From assembly GCA_028691175.1 (NCBI GenBank), contig JAQUZU010000019.1:1-15491 (forward strand): 15,491 bases of DNA, read 5' to 3'. A program made the translations under genes and the position numbers. Shown one piece after another: positions 7,373-15,203 of this stretch (positions are counted from its first letter, which is position 1; each line of letters starts with the position of its first letter). Origin of the DNA: Candidatus Kapaibacterium sp. (GTDB taxonomy: Bacteria > Bacteroidota > Ignavibacteria > Kapaibacteriales > UBA2268). Under the pieces are notes generated by a model. That model was not told the origin of the DNA and made no database searches. It was given only the letters and a program-made list of their open reading frames with translations.

Positions 7373-8593
7373 ATGAAATCAATAATTATTTTTTTAATCG
7401 CGGCGATGTCGTTTACCCCGGCTATGTCGCAGGGTTTCCTAAAGAAACTTGGCAAAAGTGCAAAAAAAACTGCAGAAAAAGCCATCGAGCGAAACGTAAA
7501 CAAGAAAGTTGAAAACGAGGTTGATGAAACTTTCGAAGACAAAAACACTCAGCAAAACATGGAAAGTGATACTAATGATACCGTGAAAAATCAGAATCCG
7601 GCTCAAGCCAATATGTCCGTTGAAGCAATTTACGCTAAAAGCGATTTCGTTGCCGGTGATGAGATTATATTTGATGACCCGATGGTTAATGAACAAATAG
7701 GCGAATTTCCCTCTCAATGGGATTTATTACATGGAAATGCCGAGGTTGCAAGTATGGGGGGCATCAAATGTATTAATTTGGAAGCAGGAACAAATGCTAC
7801 AATCGCTCCGTTAATGAAAGATATGAGAAATTATTTACCCGACGTTTTTACTGTTGAATTTGACTATTGGGTGAATAGTTATACTGAAACGAATGAAGGT
7901 CCAAGTCAAGAATACATACTTCGTTTTTTTGATTCAGAGGGAGACAATGTTATGGAATTAGAATTTGCTGAAGGAAGAGTGAACTGGGTTTACGCACCCG
8001 GGTCCGGCGATATAAGAAGTGGAAATGTCCATGATTATAAAGAAGTAATAAACGATTGGAGTCATATGTCGGTTTCGTTCAATAAAAGAGCTTTCAAAGC
8101 CTATATCAACGGGAAAAGAGTCGTAAATATTCCTAATATGGCTGTTCCTGCAAGTCTGGCTATCAAAAACACAGGTTGGGATGATCATAGAACACTTGTC
8201 ACAAATTTCCGCATTGCCAAAGGTGCCGTTCCTCTTTACGACCGTATGATGAGCGAGGGCAAATTCATCACTTATGGAATTACCTTTGACATAGGCAAAA
8301 GCACTATTAAACCTGAATCTATGGGCGAAATCAGCCGAATTGTTAAACTGATGACCGATAATCCCGGACTCAAATTCTCGGTAGAAGGACACACCGACAA
8401 CACCGGCAGTGCAGCTTCTAATCAGACATTGAGCGAGGCAAGAAGCAAAGCCATTGTGGATAAGTTGGTAGAACTGGGCATTTCAAAAGATCGTTTGTCT
8501 TCGTCCGGAAAAGGACAAAACAGCCCGATAGCAGACAACTCGACAGACGAAGGACGCGCTAAAAACAGACGTGTAGAATTTGTGAAGATGTGA
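7373..8593 (+). CDS. OmpA-family protein with LamG-like domain
   Basis: This 406-residue envelope protein starts with a signal peptide (hydrophobic residues 4-16, likely cut near A-M-S-Q, 17-20). A lysine-rich helix follows (GFLKKLGKSAKKTAEKAIER), of the kind seen in many Bacteroidota OmpA proteins. Residues about 85-290 look like a jelly-roll/LamG-type domain (IFDDPMVNEQIGEFPSQWDL, FTVEFDYWVNSY, WSHMSVSFNKRAFKAYINGK). Residues about 297-406 are a canonical OmpA peptidoglycan-binding domain (ITFDIGKSTIKPESM, EGHTDNTG, LSEARSKAIVDKL, EGRAKNRRVEF). D342 and R357 hold the positions that contact diaminopimelate in the family. A good AGGAG ribosome binding site precedes the ATG. Eight of 16 arginines use AGA, unlike the adjacent operon. 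It has its own terminator and appears to be a separate transcription unit. Confidence 0.88.
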   Translation: MKSIIIFLIAAMSFTPAMSQGFLKKLGKSAKKTAEKAIERNVNKKVENEVDETFEDKNTQQNMESDTNDTVKNQNPAQANMSVEAIYAKSDFVAGDEIIFDDPMVNEQIGEFPSQWDLLHGNAEVASMGGIKCINLEAGTNATIAPLMKDMRNYLPDVFTVEFDYWVNSYTETNEGPSQEYILRFFDSEGDNVMELEFAEGRVNWVYAPGSGDIRSGNVHDYKEVINDWSHMSVSFNKRAFKAYINGKRVVNIPNMAVPASLAIKNTGWDDHRTLVTNFRIAKGAVPLYDRMMSEGKFITYGITFDIGKSTIKPESMGEISRIVKLMTDNPGLKFSVEGHTDNTGSAASNQTLSEARSKAIVDKLVELGISKDRLSSSGKGQNSPIADNSTDEGRAKNRRVEFVKM

Positions 8594-8600
8594 TTAATTT

Positions 8601-8659
8601 GCAAATGAAGGTTGGATTTCGCTTTTGGGCAAATCTCAACCTTCATTTGCTTTGTTTTA
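8601..8659 (+). terminator. intrinsic terminator after the OmpA-family gene
   Basis: A 14-bp perfect stem (GCAAATGAAGGTTG at 8601-8614 with 8637-8650) continues, after one bulged T, through five more pairs (8615-8619 with 8631-8635) and an 11-base loop. It is followed directly by TTTGTTTTAT. It lies seven bases after the OmpA stop codon. Its T-tract overlaps the last codons of the convergent permease gene. On the other strand the trailing sequence is not U-rich, so it should act mainly on plus-strand transcripts. Confidence 0.88.
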
Positions 8660-9859
8660 TCTTGGTAATGACGTCAGCCACCTGCGAAATGCGTTGCTTG
8701 GTTTCGGGCGAAGGTGTAAGCGGCGGAAACGATAAATGCAAAGTCCGCCATAAAAAATGATTTGTGCGAGCATCAGCCGGATTTCCGGCGTAACTATAGC
8801 GAGCGAATTTCCCATTTGCGTAATCGAAAACAGCGTTTTAGAGAACGGAGTAATCGGCAAAAACATCGCGATATATTGCATTATTGTCGGAATCTGTTCC
8901 CATGGCCAAGCGTAGCCTGAAAGCATCAAAAACGGATAAGTCGTAAATCCAAGCACTGCAAAAACCGTGATTCTGTGCCGAAAATACGATCCAATAAACA
9001 TTCCGAAAAGTGCCGACGACGTAATTCCGAGCACAGCGCAGAAAAACATGTCGCTAAGATTTTTAGTTACGTTGATGTTATACATCGGGACTAAAATAGT
9101 GACCAAAATCAGCAAAAAGAAGAAAAATATCGCCATATATGCCAACCATTTGCCGATGATAATCGCCGGATAGTTAGTAGAAATTGCGAACAAATCTTTC
9201 CATTTATTAAGCGAAAATTCTTTTGCTGTGGCGGCAGCGACACCGATAATAACCAACTGCGAAATAATAATTACCAACAGAAACGGAAGAATCAAATCGC
9301 CATAAGCCAGATACGGATTGCCGAGATATTGAAAATCGAGTTTGATCGGAGTAGCAAGTGCCGGGTTTGAGAAAATCGGCACGCCGCGTTTTGCGAGGTG
9401 TGACGCTGCAATTTTTCCGCTAAAAGTCGAGACAATTTGCGAAAACGGAAAACCTACATCGCTGGTTACGAGCAGGCGTCCCGCCGGAGCAATTAAATTA
9501 ACCGTTGCCTGCTTGCCGCGCTTGATATTATACGAGAAATTCTTCGGAATTATTATTACGGATTGAGAGTATTCGTTGATTAAATCGCTTTTAATTTCCG
9601 AGCGATCGTTCAGAGTGTGGTGGAGTTTTATGTTTTGACTCGCGTCAAATGAACGCAAAAGTTCTCGCGAAAGCGCGGATTTATCTTCGTCGATGTATGC
9701 GACCGGCACGTCTTCCTCGACTTTCAACATATAGGTCGCTCCGTAGAGCAACGGATAGGCGAGCGGTGCCAATAGGAATACTGAAATAAGATTTATATCT
9801 TTGAGAATTTTCATTATCTCGCGTATAAAAATTTCGTATATGTTGCGGAAAAAGTTCAT
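8657..9859 (-). CDS. ABC-2 type export permease (second of the pair)
   Basis: This 400-residue membrane protein is an ABC-2/YhhJ-type permease. It has one N-terminal membrane segment (about 22-45), a large extracytoplasmic domain (about 48-180, beginning EEDVPVAYIDEDKSALSRELL) and then five hydrophobic segments (about 187-212, 228-255, 267-290, 295-315, 330-385). The segment ITPFSKTLFSI and the preceding LSGYAWPWEQIP match this family's usual loop after membrane segment 4-5. A ribosome binding site AAGGAT lies 6-7 bases before the ATG. It starts 13 bases after the first permease and is the last gene of the efflux operon. The two permeases probably form the transmembrane core. The tail after residue 369 is doubtful: another frame reads a more natural tail ending at 8643. 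The substrate is unknown. Confidence 0.85.
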   Translation of the reverse strand: MNFFRNIYEIFIREIMKILKDINLISVFLLAPLAYPLLYGATYMLKVEEDVPVAYIDEDKSALSRELLRSFDASQNIKLHHTLNDRSEIKSDLINEYSQSVIIIPKNFSYNIKRGKQATVNLIAPAGRLLVTSDVGFPFSQIVSTFSGKIAASHLAKRGVPIFSNPALATPIKLDFQYLGNPYLAYGDLILPFLLVIIISQLVIIGVAAATAKEFSLNKWKDLFAISTNYPAIIIGKWLAYMAIFFFFLLILVTILVPMYNINVTKNLSDMFFCAVLGITSSALFGMFIGSYFRHRITVFAVLGFTTYPFLMLSGYAWPWEQIPTIMQYIAMFLPITPFSKTLFSITQMGNSLAIVTPEIRLMLAQIIFYGGLCIYRFRRLHLRPKPSNAFRRWLTSLPR

Positions 9860-9872
9860 CGTCTATCCTTGT

Positions 9873-11105
9873 TTAATTTATCCTGATATGGCTCTTAAAT
9901 CTATTGATCGAGTCGTAAAACAAAACCGAGAGAATAGTGCCTCCCCAGAAAACCCCTCCCGTAATGAGCAGCGGAATTATTCCGCGACCGGTCGGCGTGC
10001 CATAAATAAATAGCGGAAAGAATCCGTCCAAAAAGTGTGTTAGCGGCATTAATTGTGAAAGAAACTGCACCCAGTCCGGCATTGCCCAGGTTGGAAAAGT
10101 ATATCCGCCGAAAACAAACGCCGGTGCGTTGATAATCAAAAGCATTTGCGATGCCGTTACGAGGTTGCGCATGTTAATCGATAGAAATGCGCCGATGCCC
10201 ATTGCTACAAGTGCGAAAAAGCACGAAAAAATAAATAGTTCGAAGTAAGTACCGGTGATCGGAAAATTAACGAGCGGAAATATTACCAGAAACATTACAG
10301 CCAGAGCCAGTGCGTTAGCGAGCATTAACGGGAAAAGCTGTCCGAGCATATAGGGCAGAAGCGTTTCAAAATTCGGAATAATGCGCCCGACGCCGTTGGT
10401 GGTGCGGCTGCGTAAGTCGTTTAGTGCCGTCGGAGCGAGCGGCACGGAATCGTTTCCTTCGCGTCTTGCACGAAACACCCACAGCGAGCACGTGCTCGCG
10501 GACATCTGCAATAGTGCGAACAGCATGCCCGGAATCAGATAAATGCCATAGTCGAAATATGGGTTGCCGATGACGTTCAACTGTGTTGTTACCGGAACTG
10601 CTTTCGCCTTCGCGTCGTCCGGTGCAAGTCCTTTTGCTTCCAAGCGTTTAATGTTTATTCCGGCACTGATTGTCGAGAGGCATTGAGCGATTGCTTTATA
10701 GCCAATTTTTGCATAAATCAATTTGCCGCCATTGAACTGAATTGTTACCTGCGTGCTGCCTCCAAGTTTGATATTTTTCTGAAAATCTTTCGGAAATGTA
10801 ACAATGTAGTATGTCTCTTGGCGTTGAAATTTTTCTTCTGCTTGTGCCGGATTTGAATACGTATCGATTAACTTTAGAGTTCCGGTTCCGTCGAGATAGC
10901 GTGTCGCCATGCGCGACATCGGACTGTTGTCCAAATCGACTACGGCAATCGGAATATCCTCAATTGTAGAATGCTGATACGTCAGAGCGAGGCACGTCCA
11001 TGCAAGAACCGGCAATACGAACGCGATAATGAAAGGCAGCGGCGCTTTCCACATCCTTCGGACACTATTAATTGCGAAGAAATATGTTTGTTTAAGGAAT
11101 TTCAT
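9873..11105 (-). CDS. ABC-2 type export permease (first of the pair)
   Basis: This 410-residue permease has the same plan as its downstream partner. An N-terminal membrane segment (about 22-43, PLPFIIAFVLPVLAWTCLAL) leads into an extracytoplasmic domain (about 48-180, DIPIAVVDLDNSPMSR is the family signature) and then C-terminal membrane segments from about 190. FVFGGYTFPTWAMPDWVQF followed by MPLTHFLDGFF is the typical ABC-2 loop and helix. The two permeases are related but distinct, which suggests a heterodimer. The start lies eight bases after the HlyD stop, with only a weak ribosome binding sequence (AATAAGAC). It works in the inner membrane with the adaptor and TolC encoded upstream, as in YhiI/YhhJ-type systems. 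No nucleotide-binding motif (Walker A, LSGGQ) is present in either permease. Confidence 0.87.
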   Translation of the reverse strand: MKFLKQTYFFAINSVRRMWKAPLPFIIAFVLPVLAWTCLALTYQHSTIEDIPIAVVDLDNSPMSRMATRYLDGTGTLKLIDTYSNPAQAEEKFQRQETYYIVTFPKDFQKNIKLGGSTQVTIQFNGGKLIYAKIGYKAIAQCLSTISAGINIKRLEAKGLAPDDAKAKAVPVTTQLNVIGNPYFDYGIYLIPGMLFALLQMSASTCSLWVFRARREGNDSVPLAPTALNDLRSRTTNGVGRIIPNFETLLPYMLGQLFPLMLANALALAVMFLVIFPLVNFPITGTYFELFIFSCFFALVAMGIGAFLSINMRNLVTASQMLLIINAPAFVFGGYTFPTWAMPDWVQFLSQLMPLTHFLDGFFPLFIYGTPTGRGIIPLLITGGVFWGGTILSVLFYDSINRFKSHIRIN

Positions 11106-11113
11106 GTTATGTC

Positions 11114-12109
11114 TTATTTTAGATTGTTCAAATCAAAGCATACTGTCATTCCCGGACGAAGTGACGGAATGTGCTTGCGCAGAGGCACTAATTTTACCGT
11201 AAATGAACGGACGTCGAAAGTAGATTTGTCTGATGTGGAGCGCCAGTTTGCGAAATCTGCCATCGCCGAAAAAGATGCCACGCGGAATTTCTCTGTAGTG
11301 CCGAGTCCGTAAACTCTGCCACTGATGACCATTCCGATTTTTATTTTTTCGAGTTCTTGTGCCGGCAAATTTAATTCTGCCCATGCGTCAGTTGTATCTA
11401 CTATTGAAATTACCGGGTAGCCTGTTGCGACTAATTCGCCGATGTCAACATAGCGTTTCGAGACGATTCCGCTCCACGGGCTGCATACGATTGTTTCGTC
11501 GAGATATGCTTTCGCTTCTTCCATTGCTTGCGATGCACGGTTTACCTGCCCGCTTGCCATACGTTTTTCTTGCGAGCGAGCCCCTTTTTTTGCCATGTCA
11601 TATTGCGAGCGTGAAGCCTCCATCGCCGCTTTTGCCGCTTTGAATTTATATTCTATTCCGTCGAACTCTTGCGTAGAGATCAAGCCTTCGTTGTGCAGGC
11701 TCTGCATTCTTTTAAAAGTTCTTTCGGCGAGTTCGAACTGACTTTTGTCGGCTAAGAATTTTTGTTCAGCCATCATAATTGTTTCGCTGCGAGCGCCCTC
11801 TTTAACCATATCGAGTTGCGCGGAAGCAGATTCGACTGCACCTGCAGCTTGTGCAACTTTTGCTCTGATTTCGCGGTCAGTAACTTTAAATACTTGATCG
11901 CCGGCGGAAATTACGTCTCCTTCGTCAAATTTTACCCATTCAATTCTGCCGGGAACTTTCGGTGCGATATCGAATTCGCGCATCTCTATCTGTCCGACTC
12001 TCATCATTGTCGTGTCTTGCTCGGATAGTTTTCCGACCATTGCAACTGCAAACACTACGATTAATGCTACAGCAACCAGTCCGATTGCAATTTTTACTGC
12101 TTTTTTCAT
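11114..12109 (-). CDS. HlyD/YhiI-type periplasmic adaptor (membrane fusion protein)
   Basis: This 331-residue adaptor is anchored by one N-terminal membrane segment (about 5-27, VKIAIGLVAVALIVVFAVAM) and bridges the inner-membrane permeases with TolC. A first lipoyl half (IAPKVPGRIEWVKFDEGDVISAGDQVFKV, about 48-76) leads to a long alpha-helical hairpin (about 78-200, with GARSETIMMAEQKF and a second GARSQEKRMASGQ repeat). A second lipoyl half (IVCSPWSGIVSKRYVDIGELV) and a beta-barrel domain (DAWAELNLPAQELEKIKIGM) complete the protein. Order and size fit the family. It lies between tolC and the permeases with an eight-base gap to the permease. Its ribosome binding site is AGAGAA. The 90-base gap upstream holds only an AT-rich stretch. 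Confidence 0.92.
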   Translation of the reverse strand: MKKAVKIAIGLVAVALIVVFAVAMVGKLSEQDTTMMRVGQIEMREFDIAPKVPGRIEWVKFDEGDVISAGDQVFKVTDREIRAKVAQAAGAVESASAQLDMVKEGARSETIMMAEQKFLADKSQFELAERTFKRMQSLHNEGLISTQEFDGIEYKFKAAKAAMEASRSQYDMAKKGARSQEKRMASGQVNRASQAMEEAKAYLDETIVCSPWSGIVSKRYVDIGELVATGYPVISIVDTTDAWAELNLPAQELEKIKIGMVISGRVYGLGTTEKFRVASFSAMADFANWRSTSDKSTFDVRSFTVKLVPLRKHIPSLRPGMTVCFDLNNLK

Positions 12110-12199
12110 GTTAATTCTCTATTTGTTTTTTTTATTTTTTTCAGATTATATTTTTATGAAGAGTAAAGCACGGTTCCGAGGCATTAAGCCCGAAATCGT

Positions 12200-13657
12200 T
12201 TATTGATTGCTATCTGTCCAGAATTTTACAAATTCTTCGGTTTTGCCGGCGGTGTTATAAAGTGCGGACATATATTTATAATACTCGGATAGTGCCGCCA
12301 CGCGTTTCAGCAGTACGCCCTCTAAAGTGAGTTCCGCGTCGAGTGCTTCAAGCGAAGTTCCCAATCCGGTTTCAAAACGGCGGGAGTTCAGGCGAACATT
12401 TTCTTTTGCTTGCTCGGCTGTTGTTTCGAGCTTCAAAAACATGTCTTTCGCAAGATTCATGCTCATATACTGAGTGCGGCAGAGCAATTCGATTTTACGC
12501 TCGGCATCTTTCGCCATGTATTCTACGGATTGTGCGTCCGCTTTTGCGGCTTGATAGTCGTTTGTGCGCCTAAATCCGTTGAATAATTCATATTGCAGGC
12601 CGATTCCGACTGCCCATTTTGGGTCTAATGCACTCAAGTAATCCTGGAATGCATTGTATTTGCCGAACCCGTAAATTGTCGGATAATAATCCGCACATTG
12701 TGCGTCTGCCTTTGCGTTCAACGCTTTTACTGCCGAACTTAACTGCTTTATATTGCAATTATTTGACTTTGCTTCGTCGATAAACGATTTTAAATCTATG
12801 TTTGATTCGTGATAAGCGAGAGTCTCGGTCGGATTTTGCATTTCGCTTTCGTTTATATCGAGGACGGAAGCGAGTGCCGACTTTGCAATCTGCAATTTTT
12901 CGTTTGCTTCGTTTAGATTTCGCTCTGCTTCCGACATTGCGACATCGGCGCGAAGTTTATCGTTCTGTGCAATCAAGCCCTGCAGAAGAGATTTTTCCGC
13001 GAGTTCTTGGTGCTTTTTTACGCCGTTATAAATATCGGTGCGGACTTTCACATTTTCCTCTGCCAGCAGGACACTCAAATAATACGAAACTACGTCGGAA
13101 ATAATAGTCTCTGATTCGGAGGCGAGTTTGACTTCAGCCATATCGCGCTGTGCTTTTGCGGCATCAACTCCGGCAAGAATTTTTCCGCCGGTAAAAATTG
13201 GTTGTTTAACCGTTATGCTTGCAGCCGGAAAATTCTGCTTTTTGAGTGTTGCAACAAATGGCGGAAGTGCCGCATCGAGCTGTCCGAATGCCTGCTGCTG
13301 TGCCGCCGCGATCGCTTCCGCGGAAAGCGGCTGACCGGTTAATGTCAGAGATTTGAGGTTCGCCATATTGACCTGATCAGACACCTGCAACTGGATAATT
13401 GCAGTGCGGAGTGGTGCAAGGTCGATGGAAAGTTTGTCGTCTAAGTGGGTGTAACTTGCATCAAGCGTAATAGTCGGAGCGAAACGTCCCCACGATGACG
13501 AAACAGATTCTTGCTTGCTTTCCAATGCTTTTTGATATGACTTTATGCCGTTATTGTTTCGGACGGCGGTTTGCACGGCACTTCCGAGGGTTGCTTGCGC
13601 ATTCAATGCTATCGGAGCGAGTGCCAGTGCTGCAATAATTGCTAAATTTTTTAGCAT
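12200..13657 (-). CDS. TolC-family outer-membrane efflux channel
   Basis: This 485-residue protein forms the outer-membrane exit duct of the efflux system. A signal peptide (about 1-20, ending A-L-N-A-Q) precedes two repeated halves of long alpha-helices and short strands. The first half contains ITLDASYTHLDDKLSI and FPAASITVKQPIFTGGKILAGV, the usual strand with the P-(I/L)-F-x-G-G turn. The second half has ALDPKWAVGIGLQYELFNGFRR, the matching strand and turn. The end is NSRRFETGLGTSLEALDAEL with a closing helix, also family-typical. It lies between tetR (34-base gap) and the adaptor gene (90-base gap), all on one strand, so it should be in the same transcript. Length is normal for TolC homologues. 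Confidence 0.92.
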   Translation of the reverse strand: MLKNLAIIAALALAPIALNAQATLGSAVQTAVRNNNGIKSYQKALESKQESVSSSWGRFAPTITLDASYTHLDDKLSIDLAPLRTAIIQLQVSDQVNMANLKSLTLTGQPLSAEAIAAAQQQAFGQLDAALPPFVATLKKQNFPAASITVKQPIFTGGKILAGVDAAKAQRDMAEVKLASESETIISDVVSYYLSVLLAEENVKVRTDIYNGVKKHQELAEKSLLQGLIAQNDKLRADVAMSEAERNLNEANEKLQIAKSALASVLDINESEMQNPTETLAYHESNIDLKSFIDEAKSNNCNIKQLSSAVKALNAKADAQCADYYPTIYGFGKYNAFQDYLSALDPKWAVGIGLQYELFNGFRRTNDYQAAKADAQSVEYMAKDAERKIELLCRTQYMSMNLAKDMFLKLETTAEQAKENVRLNSRRFETGLGTSLEALDAELTLEGVLLKRVAALSEYYKYMSALYNTAGKTEEFVKFWTDSNQ

Positions 13658-13691
13658 TTTTTTATGCCTTTATTTATTAAGGTTGAGTTTA

Positions 13692-14273
13692 TCATAAAAG
13701 TGTATTTTCGACCAATTCGCAAATTTGATTTTTAACAACATCATGTGGTAATTCATCGAAATTATCCGCCCAATGTTCTAATAAGTGCCCAACACCGCCA
13801 ATCAAGAACGGAATTGCAATCGAAGGAACTATGGTTGGGCGAAACTCGCCGGTCTTTGAACCTATAGAAACTATTTTATTTAATTTCTCTGAAAATTCGC
13901 GAACCGAAGCACTCAATTTCGGGGTGTCAGGAGAACTCCAGAAACGATGTTCGTGCAGAACCAGAATTGCCCGATTATGATTTTCGCGGATTAGTTCCGT
14001 TAAATACATTGAAATTGCAAGAATTTTATGCATGCAGTCGAGATTGTTATCCGAGTGTAGCAGACTAATTTGCGTTGCAAGTCGCGACCAGGTCTGCGTA
14101 AAAATTTCTTCGATTATTTCGTTTTTGTCCTTGAAATATAAGTAGATACTGCCGGTCGCAATGCCTGCCAGTTTCGCAATGTCTGTGATTTTTGCTTTAT
14201 GAAAGCCCACGTTGTTGAATACCTGCATTGCTACTTCGAGGATTTTTTCGCGTTTGATTTCTTGTTTAGTCAC
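13692..14273 (-). CDS. TetR-family transcriptional regulator
   Basis: This 193-residue repressor has an N-terminal DNA-binding domain of the TetR family. Helix one is REKILEVAMQVFNNVGFHKAKI (about 8-29). The helix-turn-helix and the following helix read ITDIAKLAGIATGSIYLYFKDKNEI (about 29-53), including the hallmark G-S-I-Y-x-Y-F-K. The C-terminal ligand-binding and dimer region is helical and diverges from named members, so the inducer is unknown. It starts with GTG within CACGTG; the next in-frame ATG (residue 16) would remove part of helix one, so GTG is preferred. It is the first gene of the efflux operon, and a palindrome 25 bases upstream is its likely operator, which implies autoregulation and control of efflux. 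Confidence 0.93.
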   Translation of the reverse strand: MTKQEIKREKILEVAMQVFNNVGFHKAKITDIAKLAGIATGSIYLYFKDKNEIIEEIFTQTWSRLATQISLLHSDNNLDCMHKILAISMYLTELIRENHNRAILVLHEHRFWSSPDTPKLSASVREFSEKLNKIVSIGSKTGEFRPTIVPSIAIPFLIGGVGHLLEHWADNFDELPHDVVKNQICELVENTLL

Positions 14274-14293
14274 GTGTATCTCAAAATTTTTAT

Positions 14294-14318
14294 AAAACTG
14301 AATTGAAATTCAGCTTTT
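14294..14318 (-). promoter_or_regulatory. probable TetR operator
   Basis: A perfect 7-bp inverted repeat with a two-base centre, CTGAATT-GA-AATTCAG (14298-14313), extends with AAAA and TTTT flanks around one bulged C. It ends about 25 bases upstream of the tetR start, and a TATAAA-like sequence on the minus strand overlaps its left edge. Size, symmetry and position are those expected of a TetR-family operator controlling its own operon. The site is seen directly; binding is inferred. Confidence 0.6.
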
Positions 14319-14339
14319 AAAGACGAATTTGCAAAGCGT

Positions 14340-14373
14340 AATATTATTTTGTTTTGCGGGAAAAAATAATATT
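14340..14373. repeat. AT-rich 11-bp inverted repeat in the tetR/response-regulator gap
   Basis: AATATTATTTT (14340-14350) is repeated inverted as AAAATAATATT (14363-14373) around a 12-base centre GTTTTGCGGGAA. It lies about midway between the divergent tetR and response-regulator starts. It may be a second regulator site or part of a promoter. It is not followed by a T-tract on the plus strand. The remainder of the gap (14374-14467) shows no clear element. Confidence 0.45.
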
Positions 14374-14467
14374 TCCGATAAACGACTATATTACGGGGGT
14401 AAATCTTGGATTTTATCGAGGAAAAGCGTATTTTTGAGTAATTATTTGTGATTAAATCCGGGAAACA

Positions 14468-15196
14468 ATGCAGCAAAATACATCAAATTCGGTAATTTTA
14501 CAAGAAGTTGGACGAAAGACCGTCGCAGTTGTCGACGATGAGGCAGATATTGTCGAACTTGTTTCTGTCAATTTGCAAAAGCATGGCTTTATTGTTCGAG
14601 AATTTTACGACGGAAACTCTTTTCTGCAATATCTAAAAACAGAAACGCCGGATCTTGCGGTTCTCGATCTGATGTTGCCCGATACGGACGGCATGGAACT
14701 ATGTAAATTCATTCGCCGGCACGAAGAAACAGCAAATATTCCGGTAATAATTTTGACGGCAAAAGGCGACGAAACAGATAAGATTCTCGGATTCGAACTC
14801 GGGGCTGATGACTATATTACAAAGCCGTTTTCGCCAAGGGAGTTTATTGCACGTGTAAAAGCCGTGTTAAGACGCGAAGGTAAGCAATTCAAAACTAAGA
14901 TAGTTAATATTGGTGACTTAATACAAATCGATACGCAAAAACACGAAGTCTTCGTCTCTGATTCGAAAATATATCTTACGGCGACCGAGTATAAGATTTT
15001 AAGTTATATTTCCGAAAAAATCGGTTGGGCATATTCTCGCGAGCAAATTTTGGAGCATCTTGGCGTGCAAGATAAGGGAGTGCTTGACCGCACTGTCGAT
15101 GTGCATATCAAAAATTTGCGTGAAAAACTTGGTGTAGATGCCGGCAAACTGATAAAAAATATTAGAGGCTTCGGCTATAAAATTGAACAAAAATGA
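14468..15196 (+). CDS. OmpR/PhoB-type response regulator
   Basis: This 242-residue two-component regulator has a receiver domain (about 18-132) with the acidic pair D23-D24, phospho-acceptor D67 in L-A-V-L-D-L-M-L-P, T97 in I-L-T-A and K119 in Y-I-T-K-P-F. All catalytic positions are intact. The winged-helix DNA-binding domain (about 145-240) shows LTATEYKILSYISE, YSREQILEHLG, RTVDVHIKNLREKLG and IRGFGYKIE. The order places it in the OmpR/PhoB class. The start is preceded by CCGGGAAACA, a weak ribosome binding site, and no better in-frame start is seen. No histidine kinase is adjacent within the window; upstream is divergent tetR and downstream, after seven bases, is a cytochrome gene. The signal and target genes are unknown. 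Confidence 0.95.
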   Translation: MQQNTSNSVILQEVGRKTVAVVDDEADIVELVSVNLQKHGFIVREFYDGNSFLQYLKTETPDLAVLDLMLPDTDGMELCKFIRRHEETANIPVIILTAKGDETDKILGFELGADDYITKPFSPREFIARVKAVLRREGKQFKTKIVNIGDLIQIDTQKHEVFVSDSKIYLTATEYKILSYISEKIGWAYSREQILEHLGVQDKGVLDRTVDVHIKNLREKLGVDAGKLIKNIRGFGYKIEQK

Positions 15197-15203
15197 GCGA
15201 AAA

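Noticed and set aside
7201..7548. 115-codon minus-strand reading frame overlapping the start of the OmpA gene
   Set aside because: It runs antisense to a signal peptide and AT-rich leader, which mimics a hydrophobic protein. It has no clear ribosome binding site and no recognisable family.
7958..8392. 144-codon minus-strand reading frame inside the OmpA gene
   Set aside because: It is antisense to a well-supported domain, with low-complexity composition and no homology signal.
10400..10480. Frameshift in the first permease around RREGNDSVPLAPTALNDL
   Set aside because: The segment is polar and atypical for the family. The alternative frames are worse (early stop or very arginine-rich), so the annotated frame stands.
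14270..14476. 68-codon minus-strand reading frame in the tetR/response-regulator gap
   Set aside because: It covers the operator and promoter region, has an unnatural F/S/K/I-rich composition, and lacks a ribosome binding site.
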